Assembly (NCBI GenBank): GCA_963717375.1
Contig: OY970329.1
Coordinates: 2,480,001-2,544,000, forward strand
Direction: 5' to 3'
DNA: 64,000 nt
DNA from: VRUE01 sp963717375
Lineage (GTDB): Bacteria > Actinomycetota > Thermoleophilia > Solirubrobacterales > 70-9
In this document: piece after piece, positions 26,671 to 34,272 of the stretch
Position numbering within the stretch: the first letter of the stretch is position 1
Layout: the number at the start of each line of letters is the position of its first letter
Program-made: the position numbers and the translations under genes
The notes under the pieces: generated by a model
The model's input: only the letters and a program-made list of their open reading frames with translations
Database searches by the model: none
Told to the model about the DNA's origin: nothing

Positions 26671-26707
26671 TTTTAGATGTGTCAAACTCTTTTAGACATG
26701 TCTAAAA
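26671..26707 (+). promoter_or_regulatory. palindromic operator overlapping the mntR start
   Basis: TTTTAGACATGTCTAAAA (26690-26707) is a perfect 18-bp palindrome whose centre contains the ATG start of the DtxR-family gene (26698-26700). A degenerate copy, TTTTAGATGTGTCAAA, lies at 26671-26686. AT-rich inverted repeats of this size suit DtxR/MntR dimers. Autoregulation of mntR-mntH in response to manganese is inferred. Having the start codon inside the operator implies a leaderless or very short-leader transcript. Confidence 0.65.
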
Positions 26708-27144
26708 CTTCTGAGGCGATCGAGGATTACGCAAAGGCGATTTACGCGCTTTCGGAGCAGCGGCAGGGGCCGGTGCTGAACGGCGAGGTGGCGACTCGGC
26801 TGGGAGTGACGCCGGCGACCGCGACCTCGATGCTGAAGAAGCTCGGCGAGATGGGCCTGGTCGATTACCTCCCCTACAAGGGGGTCACCCTGACGCCGGC
26901 GGGCGAGCGGGTCGCGCTCGAGGTGATCCGCCATCACCGGCTGATCGAGGCCTACCTCGCTGAGGCGCTGGGGATGCCCGAGGACCGAGTGCACCAGGAG
27001 GCCGAGGTTCTTGAGCACTACATATCCGAGGAGCTCGAGCTGCTGATCGCGGCCAAGCTGGGAGAACCCAGTCACGACCCCCACGGAACGCCGATTCCCG
27101 GCCCGGACCTGCTTCCGCCAGTAGAGGGGGCAAGCGGCCGGTGA
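26698..27144 (+). CDS. mntR: DtxR/MntR-family metal-dependent repressor
   Basis: I chose ATG 26698 because SKTSEAIEDYAKAIYALSEQ aligns with the N-terminus of the family. The 7 upstream codons from 26677 encode operator DNA. The 148-residue product has the winged helix (GEVATRLGVTPATATSMLKK, LGEMGLVDYLPYKGVTLTPA) and the dimerisation/metal domain (HHRLIEAYLAEALGMPEDRV, HQEAEVLEHYISEELELLIA), with the His/Glu ligands of the family visible. It lacks the C-terminal SH3-like domain. It overlaps the Nramp transporter gene by 4 bases, so manganese sensing is the likely role. Confidence 0.88.
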   Translation: MSKTSEAIEDYAKAIYALSEQRQGPVLNGEVATRLGVTPATATSMLKKLGEMGLVDYLPYKGVTLTPAGERVALEVIRHHRLIEAYLAEALGMPEDRVHQEAEVLEHYISEELELLIAAKLGEPSHDPHGTPIPGPDLLPPVEGASGR

Positions 27145-28481
27145 AGCCGCCGCCGGTCGTTGAGGCCCCCCGCGAGGACGCTCTTCCCGGCGAGGCGACG
27201 GTCGAGGATGTCCTCCCTGGCGAGGCCGCCGTCGCCCGCGCCGCTCGCCGCTCGCTTGATGGCCACGCCCGTGGCTTCTCGCGCATCTGGCCCTTTCTCG
27301 GCCCCTCTTTCGTCGCCGCCGTCGCCTACATCGACCCCGGCAACTTCGCCACCAACATCGCCGGCGGCGCCAAGTTCGGCTATCTGCTGCTCTGGGTGAT
27401 CCTCTCGGCCAACCTGATCGCGATGGTGGTCCAGACCCAGTCGGCGAAGTTGGGCATCGCGACCGGCAAGAACCTCGCCGAGCTCTGCCGCGAGACCTTC
27501 TCGCGCCGCACCTCGATCGGGCTCTGGCTGCAGGCCGAGGTGGTGGCGATGGCGACCGATATCGCCGAGGTCGTCGGCGCCGCGCTCGGCCTCAACCTGC
27601 TCTTCGGCATCCCACTCTTCCCGGCCGGCTTGATCGCCGGCGCCGGCGCCTTCGCCATCCTCGGCCTGCAGCAGATGGGCTTCCGGCGGCTGGAGGCGGC
27701 AATCACCGCTCTCGTCGGCGTCGTCGTTGCCTCCTTCGTCTTCGAGCTGATCGAGGCTAATCCAGACGGGGGAGAAGTCGCCAAGCATCTGTTCGTGCCC
27801 GGTTTCGCTGGCACGGAGAGCATCCTGCTAGCCACCGGGATCATCGGCGCCACAGTGATGCCGCACGTGATCTACCTGCACTCGGCGCTGACCCAGCGGC
27901 GGATCGTCGGCCGCGACGCTGAGGAGAAGCGGCGGATCCTGCGCTTCGAGAAGATCGACGTCGTCATTGCGATGTCGCTGGCCGGCGTGATCAACCTCTC
28001 GATGATGATCGTCGCAGCCGCTCTTTTCCACGAAGGCGGTTTCGCCGGGATTGACTCGATCGAAGGCGCCTACGCCGGGCTCGAATCGCTGGTCTCAATG
28101 AACGCAGCGACCGTCTTCGGTGTCGCCCTGCTCGCCTCCGGCTTTGCCTCCTCCTCGGTGGGGACGATGGCGGGGCAGGTGGTGATGCAGGGCTTCATCC
28201 GCCGTCGCATCCCGATCTTCCTGCGTCGCGCGATCACCCTGGCGCCGGCGCTGGTGGTGCTCGGTATCGGCCTCAATCCGACCGATGCCCTGGTCGGCAG
28301 CCAGGTGGTGCTCTCGTTCGGGATCCCGTTTGCGCTGGTGCCGCTGTTGATGATCGCGGCGAAGAGGAGCGTGATGGGCGATCTCGTCAATCCCCGTTGG
28401 CTGACGGCGTTCGCCGGGGTGCTTGCGGCGATGATCATTGGGCTTAACGTCTTCCTGTTGCAGCAGGTCTTCTTCGGCTGA
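27141..28481 (+). CDS. mntH: Nramp-family Mn2+/divalent metal transporter
   Basis: The GTG start overlaps the mntR stop (GTGA). The 446-residue protein has 11 or so membrane helices. The first helix carries AYIDPGNFATNIAGG, with the D-P-G-N metal site, and the sixth has GATVMPHVIYLHSALTQRR, with the M-P-H site. Both are required for Mn2+/Fe2+ transport with proton symport. The methionine of MPH favours manganese. The first 45 residues are an extra cytoplasmic tail with a small internal duplication (EDALPGEATV / EDVLPGEAAV). The operon context with mntR supports manganese uptake. Confidence 0.92.
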   Translation: MKPPPVVEAPREDALPGEATVEDVLPGEAAVARAARRSLDGHARGFSRIWPFLGPSFVAAVAYIDPGNFATNIAGGAKFGYLLLWVILSANLIAMVVQTQSAKLGIATGKNLAELCRETFSRRTSIGLWLQAEVVAMATDIAEVVGAALGLNLLFGIPLFPAGLIAGAGAFAILGLQQMGFRRLEAAITALVGVVVASFVFELIEANPDGGEVAKHLFVPGFAGTESILLATGIIGATVMPHVIYLHSALTQRRIVGRDAEEKRRILRFEKIDVVIAMSLAGVINLSMMIVAAALFHEGGFAGIDSIEGAYAGLESLVSMNAATVFGVALLASGFASSSVGTMAGQVVMQGFIRRRIPIFLRRAITLAPALVVLGIGLNPTDALVGSQVVLSFGIPFALVPLLMIAAKRSVMGDLVNPRWLTAFAGVLAAMIIGLNVFLLQQVFFG

Positions 28482-28488
28482 GGGTTGG

Positions 28489-28588
28489 GGTCGGGCGGGC
28501 CTCTCCAGCGGGGCTCCCCTCTGGTTGCGGAGGGAGGGACTGAGGTGGGTGTGGGTCGCGAATTCCCGCCGGAGAGGCCCGCCCGACC
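28489..28588. repeat. 100-base hairpin element, family II, intergenic copy
   Basis: GGTCGGGCGGGCCTCTCC (28489-28506) is repeated as its exact complement at 28571-28588. The interior contains GTGTGGGTCGCGAATTCCCG, which is also present, in reverse orientation, in the copy inside fbiC (31815-31917). The arms of the two copies differ in sequence but each pair is perfectly complementary. It lies between the convergent mntH and 28597 genes and may also act as a terminator. Confidence 0.8.
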
Positions 28589-28596
28589 GGCAGCTA

Positions 28597-28914
28597 TCAG
28601 CCTTCGAGGAGCTTGCTTACTAGGCTCGGCAGCTCTCGGGACATGCGGGAGCGGGGGACTACTTGGGCGATGTCCGCAGTTTCGGCACGTTGCTTGGTGT
28701 CGACGTCTACGTGGGAGTAGAAGCCGAGGGCTGGAACGGGGGCGGCGGCGATCGAATCCAGGTCGACAGCGTCGAGATCGCAGACGATCACGTCGGCTTC
28801 GAGCGGATCGGGCAGTGCCTGTGCAACCGACACTTCGTGGCCCGCCGCTTTTAGGCTCTCGCTGACGCGGCTGGCCAGCATCAGGTCGGAGACGATGGCT
28901 ACGACGCGGGCCAC
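28597..28914 (-). CDS. degenerate receiver-like protein
   Basis: GTG 28914 overlaps by one base the stop of the upstream gene, giving 105 residues (ARVVAIVSDLMLASRVSESL onward). The alternation of strands and helices (RVVAIVSD, ADVIVCDLDAVD, VPALGFYSHVD, ADIAQVVPRSR) follows a CheY-like receiver fold, with an aspartate near the usual phosphorylation site (VIVCDLDAVD), but the N-terminal acidic pair and the lysine near the last strand are not evident. It may be a pseudo-receiver. It pairs with the small gene upstream in a two-gene operon. Confidence 0.65.
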   Translation of the reverse strand: MARVVAIVSDLMLASRVSESLKAAGHEVSVAQALPDPLEADVIVCDLDAVDLDSIAAAPVPALGFYSHVDVDTKQRAETADIAQVVPRSRMSRELPSLVSKLLEG

Positions 28915-29276
28915 TAGAGCGAGCGGCGTTCGCGGAACTCTTCGCGAACGCTCTCGGGGCGGCCCCACATCTGCACGACCTCGGCCCGGCCCTCGCGGAC
29001 CTCGCGGACGACCATCTCGCCGCGGGTGCCATCGGCGTCGAGCTTCGCCAGCACTCCTTTGACCGTTTCGGGAGCGGCCGCGTGCCCGAAGCTGTGGGCG
29101 ACGATCAGTCGCCAGTCCCAGTCCGCCTGCGAGTAGGGCCTTGCGTTGACCTGACTGAGGGCCACGGCGGTATCGACGTAGCGGCTCTCGTCCGCGATCC
29201 GCAGATCCAGCTCGAGGTCCGTCCAGTCGGGCGGTAGCGCGTCGAGCACTTGCTGAAAGTCGGCGGCCAAGCTCAC
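28914..29276 (-). CDS. conserved hypothetical protein
   Basis: The 120-residue soluble protein (SLAADFQQVLDALPPDWTDL to RPESVREEFRERRSL) contains a strand-helix pattern with DLELDLRIADESRYVDTAVA and WRLIVAHSFGHAAAPETVKG. No known motif is recognised. It is translationally coupled to the pseudo-receiver gene, so the two products probably act together. It starts 25 bases from the end of the binding-lipoprotein gene, in the same direction. Confidence 0.65.
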   Translation of the reverse strand: MSLAADFQQVLDALPPDWTDLELDLRIADESRYVDTAVALSQVNARPYSQADWDWRLIVAHSFGHAAAPETVKGVLAKLDADGTRGEMVVREVREGRAEVVQMWGRPESVREEFRERRSL

Positions 29277-29301
29277 GGCCGAAGCGTATCGGGACCCGAG
29301 C

Positions 29302-30258
29302 CTAGGGTTCGGCGAAGGCCGCTTCGACGTCCAGCGGCCGTTCGAGCAATCCGTGCTTGAGGTCCCAAGCGGCCCAGGCGTTAAGGACCGGGGTGTCGAA
29401 GGGCAGGGGGTGGAGGTCCGGCAGCAGCGCCTGCAGTTGCGCTTTCTGATCGGCCCGGTCGAGGCTCGGCACTTCGGCCACGAGGTCGCCGAGGCCGCGC
29501 GAGGGATGATCGACCGTGAATTCGTAACCGCGCCTGGTCGCGTCCACCATCGAGCTGATCAGAGCCGGATCGCGATCGAGGGTCTTGCGCGTCGTCGTCA
29601 GGATCAGCTCCGGATAAGGGGGCGCTCCGTATTCGTTGACCTTGAAGATCCGGATCGGCACGCCCTGTTGCCGCAGCGCGACTCCCTCGGCATTCCAGAA
29701 TCCCGTCGCGGCGTCGACCTTGCCGGCGGCCAGCGAGCTGATCGCGTTGAAGCCGATCGTCACTCGCTTTGCCTTGGCCGGGTCGCCGCCGTCGGCGCTC
29801 ACCTCGGAGTCGACCACGGCTTCGTCGGAGGGCAGGCCGGTCACGCCCACGGTGTGGCCTTCGAGTTCGCGCGGCCGTTTCACGCCGCTGGCCTTGCGGG
29901 CGATCACCGCGGCGAGCGGGCGCTGTACCAGTGGCTTCACGCCGACGAGGTCAAGACCCCGCTCGCGGGCGATGCCGAGGTCGTGGATGTCGAGGATGGC
30001 GAAGTCCGCGCGGCCCGCCTCGAGCAGCTTCGGAGCGTCGGTCGATTCGCCGGGCTGGCGAACCGTTAGGTCGACCCCCGCATCGCGGTAGTAGCCCTGA
30101 CGCTGCGCCGCGTAGATGCCGGAGTGGACCGCGTTCGGCGTGAAGTCGAGCACCAGCGTCGCGCCGACAGGCGCGCCCGGTTCAGCGCCGCTCCCGCCGC
30201 AGCCGGCGGCGCCGGTGAGCAGCAGGGCGGCCGCCAGCAGCGCGGCAACCAACCTCAT
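29302..30258 (-). CDS. THI5/NMT1-like substrate-binding lipoprotein
   Basis: The 318-residue protein has a lipoprotein signal ending in LTGAAGC. The mature domain is an SsuA/THI5-like binding fold: LVLDFTPNAVHSGIYAAQRQ, GYYRDAGVDLTVRQPGESTD, LLEAGRADFAILDIHDLGIA, and SLAAGKVDAATGFWNAEGVA. Such proteins bind thiamine pyrimidine precursors, riboflavin precursors or sulfonates for ABC importers. No permease or ATPase gene is adjacent, which is unusual, and no TPP riboswitch is seen upstream. The substrate is therefore open. It diverges from the aquaporin gene with an 86-base gap. Confidence 0.82.
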   Translation of the reverse strand: MRLVAALLAAALLLTGAAGCGGSGAEPGAPVGATLVLDFTPNAVHSGIYAAQRQGYYRDAGVDLTVRQPGESTDAPKLLEAGRADFAILDIHDLGIARERGLDLVGVKPLVQRPLAAVIARKASGVKRPRELEGHTVGVTGLPSDEAVVDSEVSADGGDPAKAKRVTIGFNAISSLAAGKVDAATGFWNAEGVALRQQGVPIRIFKVNEYGAPPYPELILTTTRKTLDRDPALISSMVDATRRGYEFTVDHPSRGLGDLVAEVPSLDRADQKAQLQALLPDLHPLPFDTPVLNAWAAWDLKHGLLERPLDVEAAFAEP

Positions 30259-30344
30259 GAAGGCGGCAACCTATTTCATTCGCTCAATATGGGTAGACTG
30301 GCGCCGCCCCAGTCGAATTAGGGATCTAGGTAGGAGGAGAGAGA

Positions 30345-31082
30345 GTGCAGGAACGAGGACTTGCGGCATATCTTGCTGAGCTAATCGGCACCTTCCTGCT
30401 GGTGTTCTTCATCACCAGCGTCGTAGTGCTATTCGTCTCAACTGGCGAACAGGCCCAGTTCGGGTCAGATTTCGCCGTCATCGGGCTCGTCCACGCCTTT
30501 CTGCTCTTTGGCCTCATCGTCATGTTCGGCGTGGTCAGTGGCGGACACTTCAACCCCGCGGTAACCCTCGCGGCGATGGTGATCAAACGGATCTCGGCCG
30601 TCGACGGTGTGATCTACATGCTCGCCCAGCTTTCGGGTGGTGTGCTCGGAGCGCTGCTCTGCAAGGGGCTGCTGCTCGACGAGGGTCGCGCCACCCACTA
30701 CGGGGCGGCCTCCGTCAGTCCCCTGCTTGGCGGCAATTTCCAGGGGGCGATCATCGAGGCGGTCGGCGTTTTCTGCCTCGTGCTCGTGATCCTCGCCGCG
30801 GTCTACTCGAAAAAGAGCTTCAAGGACTGGGCTCCGCTGGCGATCGGCACCACGCTGGGCTTCATCGTCATGGTCGGTGGCCCGCTGGACGGCGGTTCCT
30901 TCAACCCCGCCCGCTGGTTCGGCCCGGCTCTGGTCGGCAACGAATGGGGCGGCGTTTGGCCCTACCTGGTCGGCCCGCTCGTCGGCTCGCTGCTTGCGGC
31001 CGCGGTCTTCAAGTTTGTGCTCGAGGCCGGTGCCAAGGCGCCGACCGAGTCGCCGGAGCGGGTCAAACCCGCAGCTTCGTAG
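30345..31082 (+). CDS. MIP-family channel (aquaporin)
   Basis: AGGAGGAG at 30332-30339 precedes GTG 30345. The 245-residue protein has six membrane helices and both half-helices: GGHFNPAVTLAAMV and GGSFNPARWFGPAL. By spacing from the second NPA, the histidine that narrows the AqpZ selectivity filter in helix 5 appears to be replaced by a hydrophobic residue (GFIVMVGG). Permeability may therefore extend beyond water, for example to small neutral solutes. This is inference. A strong GC hairpin follows the gene. Confidence 0.88.
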   Translation: MQERGLAAYLAELIGTFLLVFFITSVVVLFVSTGEQAQFGSDFAVIGLVHAFLLFGLIVMFGVVSGGHFNPAVTLAAMVIKRISAVDGVIYMLAQLSGGVLGALLCKGLLLDEGRATHYGAASVSPLLGGNFQGAIIEAVGVFCLVLVILAAVYSKKSFKDWAPLAIGTTLGFIVMVGGPLDGGSFNPARWFGPALVGNEWGGVWPYLVGPLVGSLLAAAVFKFVLEAGAKAPTESPERVKPAAS

Positions 31083-31092
31083 GTAGTAGCAC

Positions 31093-31124
31093 CCGCACGC
31101 GCCGGACCTAGACGGCGCGTGCGG
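31093..31124 (+). terminator. GC-rich hairpin after the aquaporin gene
   Basis: CCGCACGCGCCG (31093-31104) pairs perfectly with CGGCGCGTGCGG (31113-31124) across an 8-base loop, 11 bases after the aquaporin stop and 13 bases before fbiC. There is no U-tract, as is common for actinobacterial terminators. Confidence 0.6.
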
Positions 31125-31137
31125 TAGCGTCTCCTGA

Positions 31138-33402
31138 GTGCGCCGGGTCACCTTCTCGCGGAACTACACGCTCTCTCTTTCGCGCACCTGCCAGTGCTAC
31201 TGCAAGTACTGCGCCTTCGCGACCCATCAGGCGCATATCCATGCTCCCGATGAGGTCGAACGGCAGCTCGACCAAGCGCTGAAGAGGAATGCCAAGGAGC
31301 TCTTGGTTCTCACCGGGGAGCGACCCGAGGTCAATCCCGGGGTCGCGGCCAAGCTTGCCGAATGGGGTCACGACGATTTCACGTCGTACGTCGTTTGGTC
31401 ATGCGAACGCGCTCTCGAGCGGGGCATGCTTCCCCACACCAATCTCGGCGTCCTGGATCGCACTGACCTGGCACGACTACGGGAGGTGACCGCCTCTCAG
31501 GGCCTGATGCTCGAGTCTGTCTCCGAGCGGCTGATGGAGACGGTCCATGCTGGCTCTCCTACGAAGCACCCCTCCCAGCGCCTCGCGACCATCGAGGCTG
31601 CAGGCGAGCTGAAGATTCCGTTTACAAGCGGGATTCTCGTGGGCATCGGTGAGACCGAGGAGGAGCAGGTGGCGTCACTCGTAGCGCTCGCGGAACTGCA
31701 CGAGCGCTACGGTCACCTCCAGGAGGTCATTCTCCAGAACTTCGTTCCGCATCCCAAGTACTACGGGCAGGAAGTAGCCGATATAGCCGATGACGCGGCG
31801 CGTGAGCGCTGGCAGACCGCCGGGGTCCCCTCCGACGGGAATTCGCGACCCACACCAACGCTGACCCCTTCCTCGCGACTTCAAGGGGGAGCCCCGGCGG
31901 AGGGGACCCCGGCGGTCACTCCCGATTGGGCGACGCCTGTCTCGGTGGATGACATCAAGCGGTTGATCCAGGAGTGCAAGCGGCTGATGCCGGATGTGGG
32001 GATCCAAGTGCCGCCGAATTTGTCGGACGCTTGGGGGGAGCTTGTTGCGGCTGGAGCTACTGATCTCGGCGGGCTCTCGGCGAACGGCGACCACATCTCG
32101 CCTGAGCACGCGTTTCCGAGTCCGCACGAGGTTCGGAAGGAGTTGGCTCCGAAAGGCTTTGCGCTCACCGAGAGGCTTTGCGTCTATCCGCAGTACATGG
32201 ACAGCGAGTGGATGGAGCAGGGCGTTCTCGATGTGATCAAGCTGAAGTACTGGAGCTTCATCCCGCGCAGTGGGTCCGGGCGGCGAAACGACGAGTCAAT
32301 CGACGGCGCGCTTGCGCCCCAGGCGATCGAGAAAGGTCGCGAGGGACGGGAGCTAAGCGAGGATGAGCTGACAGCTCTCTTCTCCGAGGGGCGCCCTGAG
32401 GTGATTGAGGAGATGCGGGTCGCTGCGGATGAGCTGCGTGAGGAGCTTGCGGGGGACCGGGTCACTTTCGTTGTCAATCGGAACATCAACTTCACCAACA
32501 TCTGCGTCGTTGGCTGTGCGTTTTGCGGGTTTGGGCAGGGCAAGAGGTCGCCGGATGCTTATGAGGTCTCTGAGGAGGACTTCGCTGCTCGGATTGAAGA
32601 TGCGGTCGAGTTCGGGGCCACCGAGCTCTGCATGCAGGGCGGGATCCATCCGGATCTGACCTTGGAGGAGTACGGGAAGTGGCTGAAGCTGGCTAAGGAT
32701 GTGGCGCCACAGCTGCATCTGCACGCCTACTCGCCGATGGAGATCCACTACATGTGCGAGCGCTCTGGGAAGGGGCCGGATGAGGTCTTTGAGTATCTGA
32801 TCGAGTGCGGGTTGGGATCGACTCCCGGGACGGCGGCCGAGGTGCTTGACGATGGCGTGCGGCAGCGGATCTCGCCGAACAAGCTGCCTGCCGACCGCTG
32901 GGTCGAGATCATCGAGGCCTCGCACCGGGCCGGCCTGCGCTCGACCTCGACCGTGATGTTTGGCCACATCGAGGAGCCGCGCGAGCTCGCCCGCCACATG
33001 CGGGTGATCCGCGCCCTGCAGGAGCGCACCGGCGGCATCACCGAGTTCGTTCCGCTCAGCTTCATCCCCTTCAACACGATGCTCGGCCGCACCCACGGGA
33101 TCGAGGAGATCTCCGATGCCGAGAACCTCAAGCACACCGCCGCCTTCCGCCTGGCGCTCGGCAAGACGATCCCCAACCTGCAGGCCAGCTGGGTGAAGAT
33201 GGGCCTCGGCGCCGCCACCGAGGCGCTGCGCTGGGGAGTCAACGACCTCGGCGGCACGCTGATGGAGGAGAACATCTCGCGCATGGCCGGCTCCCAGCAC
33301 GGGGTCAAGTTGGAGCCCGAGCAGCTGATCGAGGCGGCCCGTGCGGGCGGTCGTGAGCCGGCCCAGCGCACGACCCTCTACGAGATAGTTGAGACCTACT
33401 AA
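31138..33402 (+). CDS. fbiC: FO synthase, fused CofG-CofH (FbiC)
   Basis: This is a 754-residue fusion of two radical-SAM enzymes that make the deazaflavin FO, the chromophore of F420, from tyrosine and a flavin-pathway pyrimidine. The CofG half has LSRTCQCYCKYCAFATHQA with the C-x3-C-x2-C cluster motif, then VSERLMETVHAGSPTKHPSQ. The CofH half has FTNICVVGCAFCGFGQGKRS and ELCMQGGIHPDLTLEEYGKW. About residues 226-260 are encoded by a 103-base palindromic element inserted in frame within CofG. Codon use changes within the gene: bases before about 32,880 use more A/T at third positions than the rest. It starts at GTG 31138. Confidence 0.93.
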   Translation: MRRVTFSRNYTLSLSRTCQCYCKYCAFATHQAHIHAPDEVERQLDQALKRNAKELLVLTGERPEVNPGVAAKLAEWGHDDFTSYVVWSCERALERGMLPHTNLGVLDRTDLARLREVTASQGLMLESVSERLMETVHAGSPTKHPSQRLATIEAAGELKIPFTSGILVGIGETEEEQVASLVALAELHERYGHLQEVILQNFVPHPKYYGQEVADIADDAARERWQTAGVPSDGNSRPTPTLTPSSRLQGGAPAEGTPAVTPDWATPVSVDDIKRLIQECKRLMPDVGIQVPPNLSDAWGELVAAGATDLGGLSANGDHISPEHAFPSPHEVRKELAPKGFALTERLCVYPQYMDSEWMEQGVLDVIKLKYWSFIPRSGSGRRNDESIDGALAPQAIEKGREGRELSEDELTALFSEGRPEVIEEMRVAADELREELAGDRVTFVVNRNINFTNICVVGCAFCGFGQGKRSPDAYEVSEEDFAARIEDAVEFGATELCMQGGIHPDLTLEEYGKWLKLAKDVAPQLHLHAYSPMEIHYMCERSGKGPDEVFEYLIECGLGSTPGTAAEVLDDGVRQRISPNKLPADRWVEIIEASHRAGLRSTSTVMFGHIEEPRELARHMRVIRALQERTGGITEFVPLSFIPFNTMLGRTHGIEEISDAENLKHTAAFRLALGKTIPNLQASWVKMGLGAATEALRWGVNDLGGTLMEENISRMAGSQHGVKLEPEQLIEAARAGGREPAQRTTLYEIVETY
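31815..31917. repeat. 103-base hairpin element, family II, inside fbiC
   Basis: GACCGCCGGGGTCCCCTCCG (31815-31834) and its exact complement (31898-31917) flank an interior that shares the 20-base core of the element at 28489-28588 in inverted orientation. It is translated in frame as a Pro/Ser/Thr/Gly-rich loop (GVPSDGNSRPTPTLTPSSR) located just before WATPVSVDDIKRLIQ of the CofG domain. Confidence 0.85.
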
Positions 33403-33488
33403 ACAAGCGGTATCGTTGATCGATCGCTTCGCGTAGGTCAGAAGCAAGGGGAGGGTTTCCGGGGATCGCCGCCTTTGCGCTGCTCGGT

Positions 33489-34268
33489 TTGTCGATCGCG
33501 CTCGGCGCCGTTGCGCTGGCCGGCTTGCGGCCGTGGGCCACCTCCTCGGTGGCTCCCAACCTGACTCTTTCGCCGGCGATCGGAGTGGCGCTGGGCGACG
33601 CGGCCGTCGTGGCTCAGGCGAGCTCACCCGAGGTCGGGAACGGCGGGACTGCCGCTCACGTCCCGACGGCAGCGGTCTCTCCGCCCGCCGGCGTGGCGGC
33701 TCCGAGGCGGCATGCCTCGGCCTCTCCGGTGGTGGCCGTTGCTCCGGCTCGTGCGCTTTCGGTCTCCGAGCCCGCACCAGCGCCTTCGACGCCGGCGCCC
33801 GAGCCGGCCCCTTCGCCTGAGCCCGCTGTCCCGACGCCCGCGCCGGTGACCGAACCGGCTCCGGAATCGGCGCTTGCCGTTGCCCCGCAGCCCGCTGCCC
33901 CGGGAGCCCCAGCCACTTCGGGTGGCCCTTCGACCGCCGGCGTGGGCGGGGGCGAACTGGGCCCGAGCTGTGAAGGCGAATACGTCATCACCGTCAGCTT
34001 CGAGGAAGAACCCGGCGACGAAGGCTACGGGCAGTCCGAAGCCGACATCTTGATCCAGGGCGTGGCAGCCGACGGCAGCGAAGAGGAACTGGAACTTCGC
34101 GGCGATTTGTCCGACGTCCACGGCCTGGTCGAAACGCTCGTCTCCGAAGGAGCATGCGTGCGGGTCGACATAGTGCCCTTCGGCGAAGGCGAGCCATCGC
34201 CGGAAGTCGTCGAACCCGGTGCGGTCCCGGCCGAACCCGGCGACGCCGCGGAAGCCACCCTGCCCTGA
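33489..34268 (+). CDS. Ala/Pro-rich protein with acidic C-terminal domain
   Basis: The first ordinary start in this frame is TTG 33489 (259 residues). A strong AGGGGAGGG at 33447-33455 lies too far upstream for it, and would suit a start near an ATC at 33465, which would complete a signal-anchor (IAAFALLGLSIALGAVALAG). After the hydrophobic N-terminus comes a long Ala/Pro/Glu linker (PAPSTPAPEPAPSPEPAVPT), then a small acidic domain with one cysteine pair (GPSCEGEYVITVSFEEEPG, SEGACVRVDIVPFGEG). It is probably anchored and exposed. The function is unknown. Confidence 0.65.
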   Translation: MSIALGAVALAGLRPWATSSVAPNLTLSPAIGVALGDAAVVAQASSPEVGNGGTAAHVPTAAVSPPAGVAAPRRHASASPVVAVAPARALSVSEPAPAPSTPAPEPAPSPEPAVPTPAPVTEPAPESALAVAPQPAAPGAPATSGGPSTAGVGGGELGPSCEGEYVITVSFEEEPGDEGYGQSEADILIQGVAADGSEEELELRGDLSDVHGLVETLVSEGACVRVDIVPFGEGEPSPEVVEPGAVPAEPGDAAEATLP

Positions 34269-34272
34269 GCTG

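Noticed and set aside
30259..30344. TPP riboswitch before the THI5-like gene
   Set aside because: No CUGAGA or ACCUGAUCUGG-type elements are seen in the 86-base gap.
32353..33777. Minus-strand frame of 474 codons under fbiC
   Set aside because: Antisense to the CofH domain. No family-like sequence.
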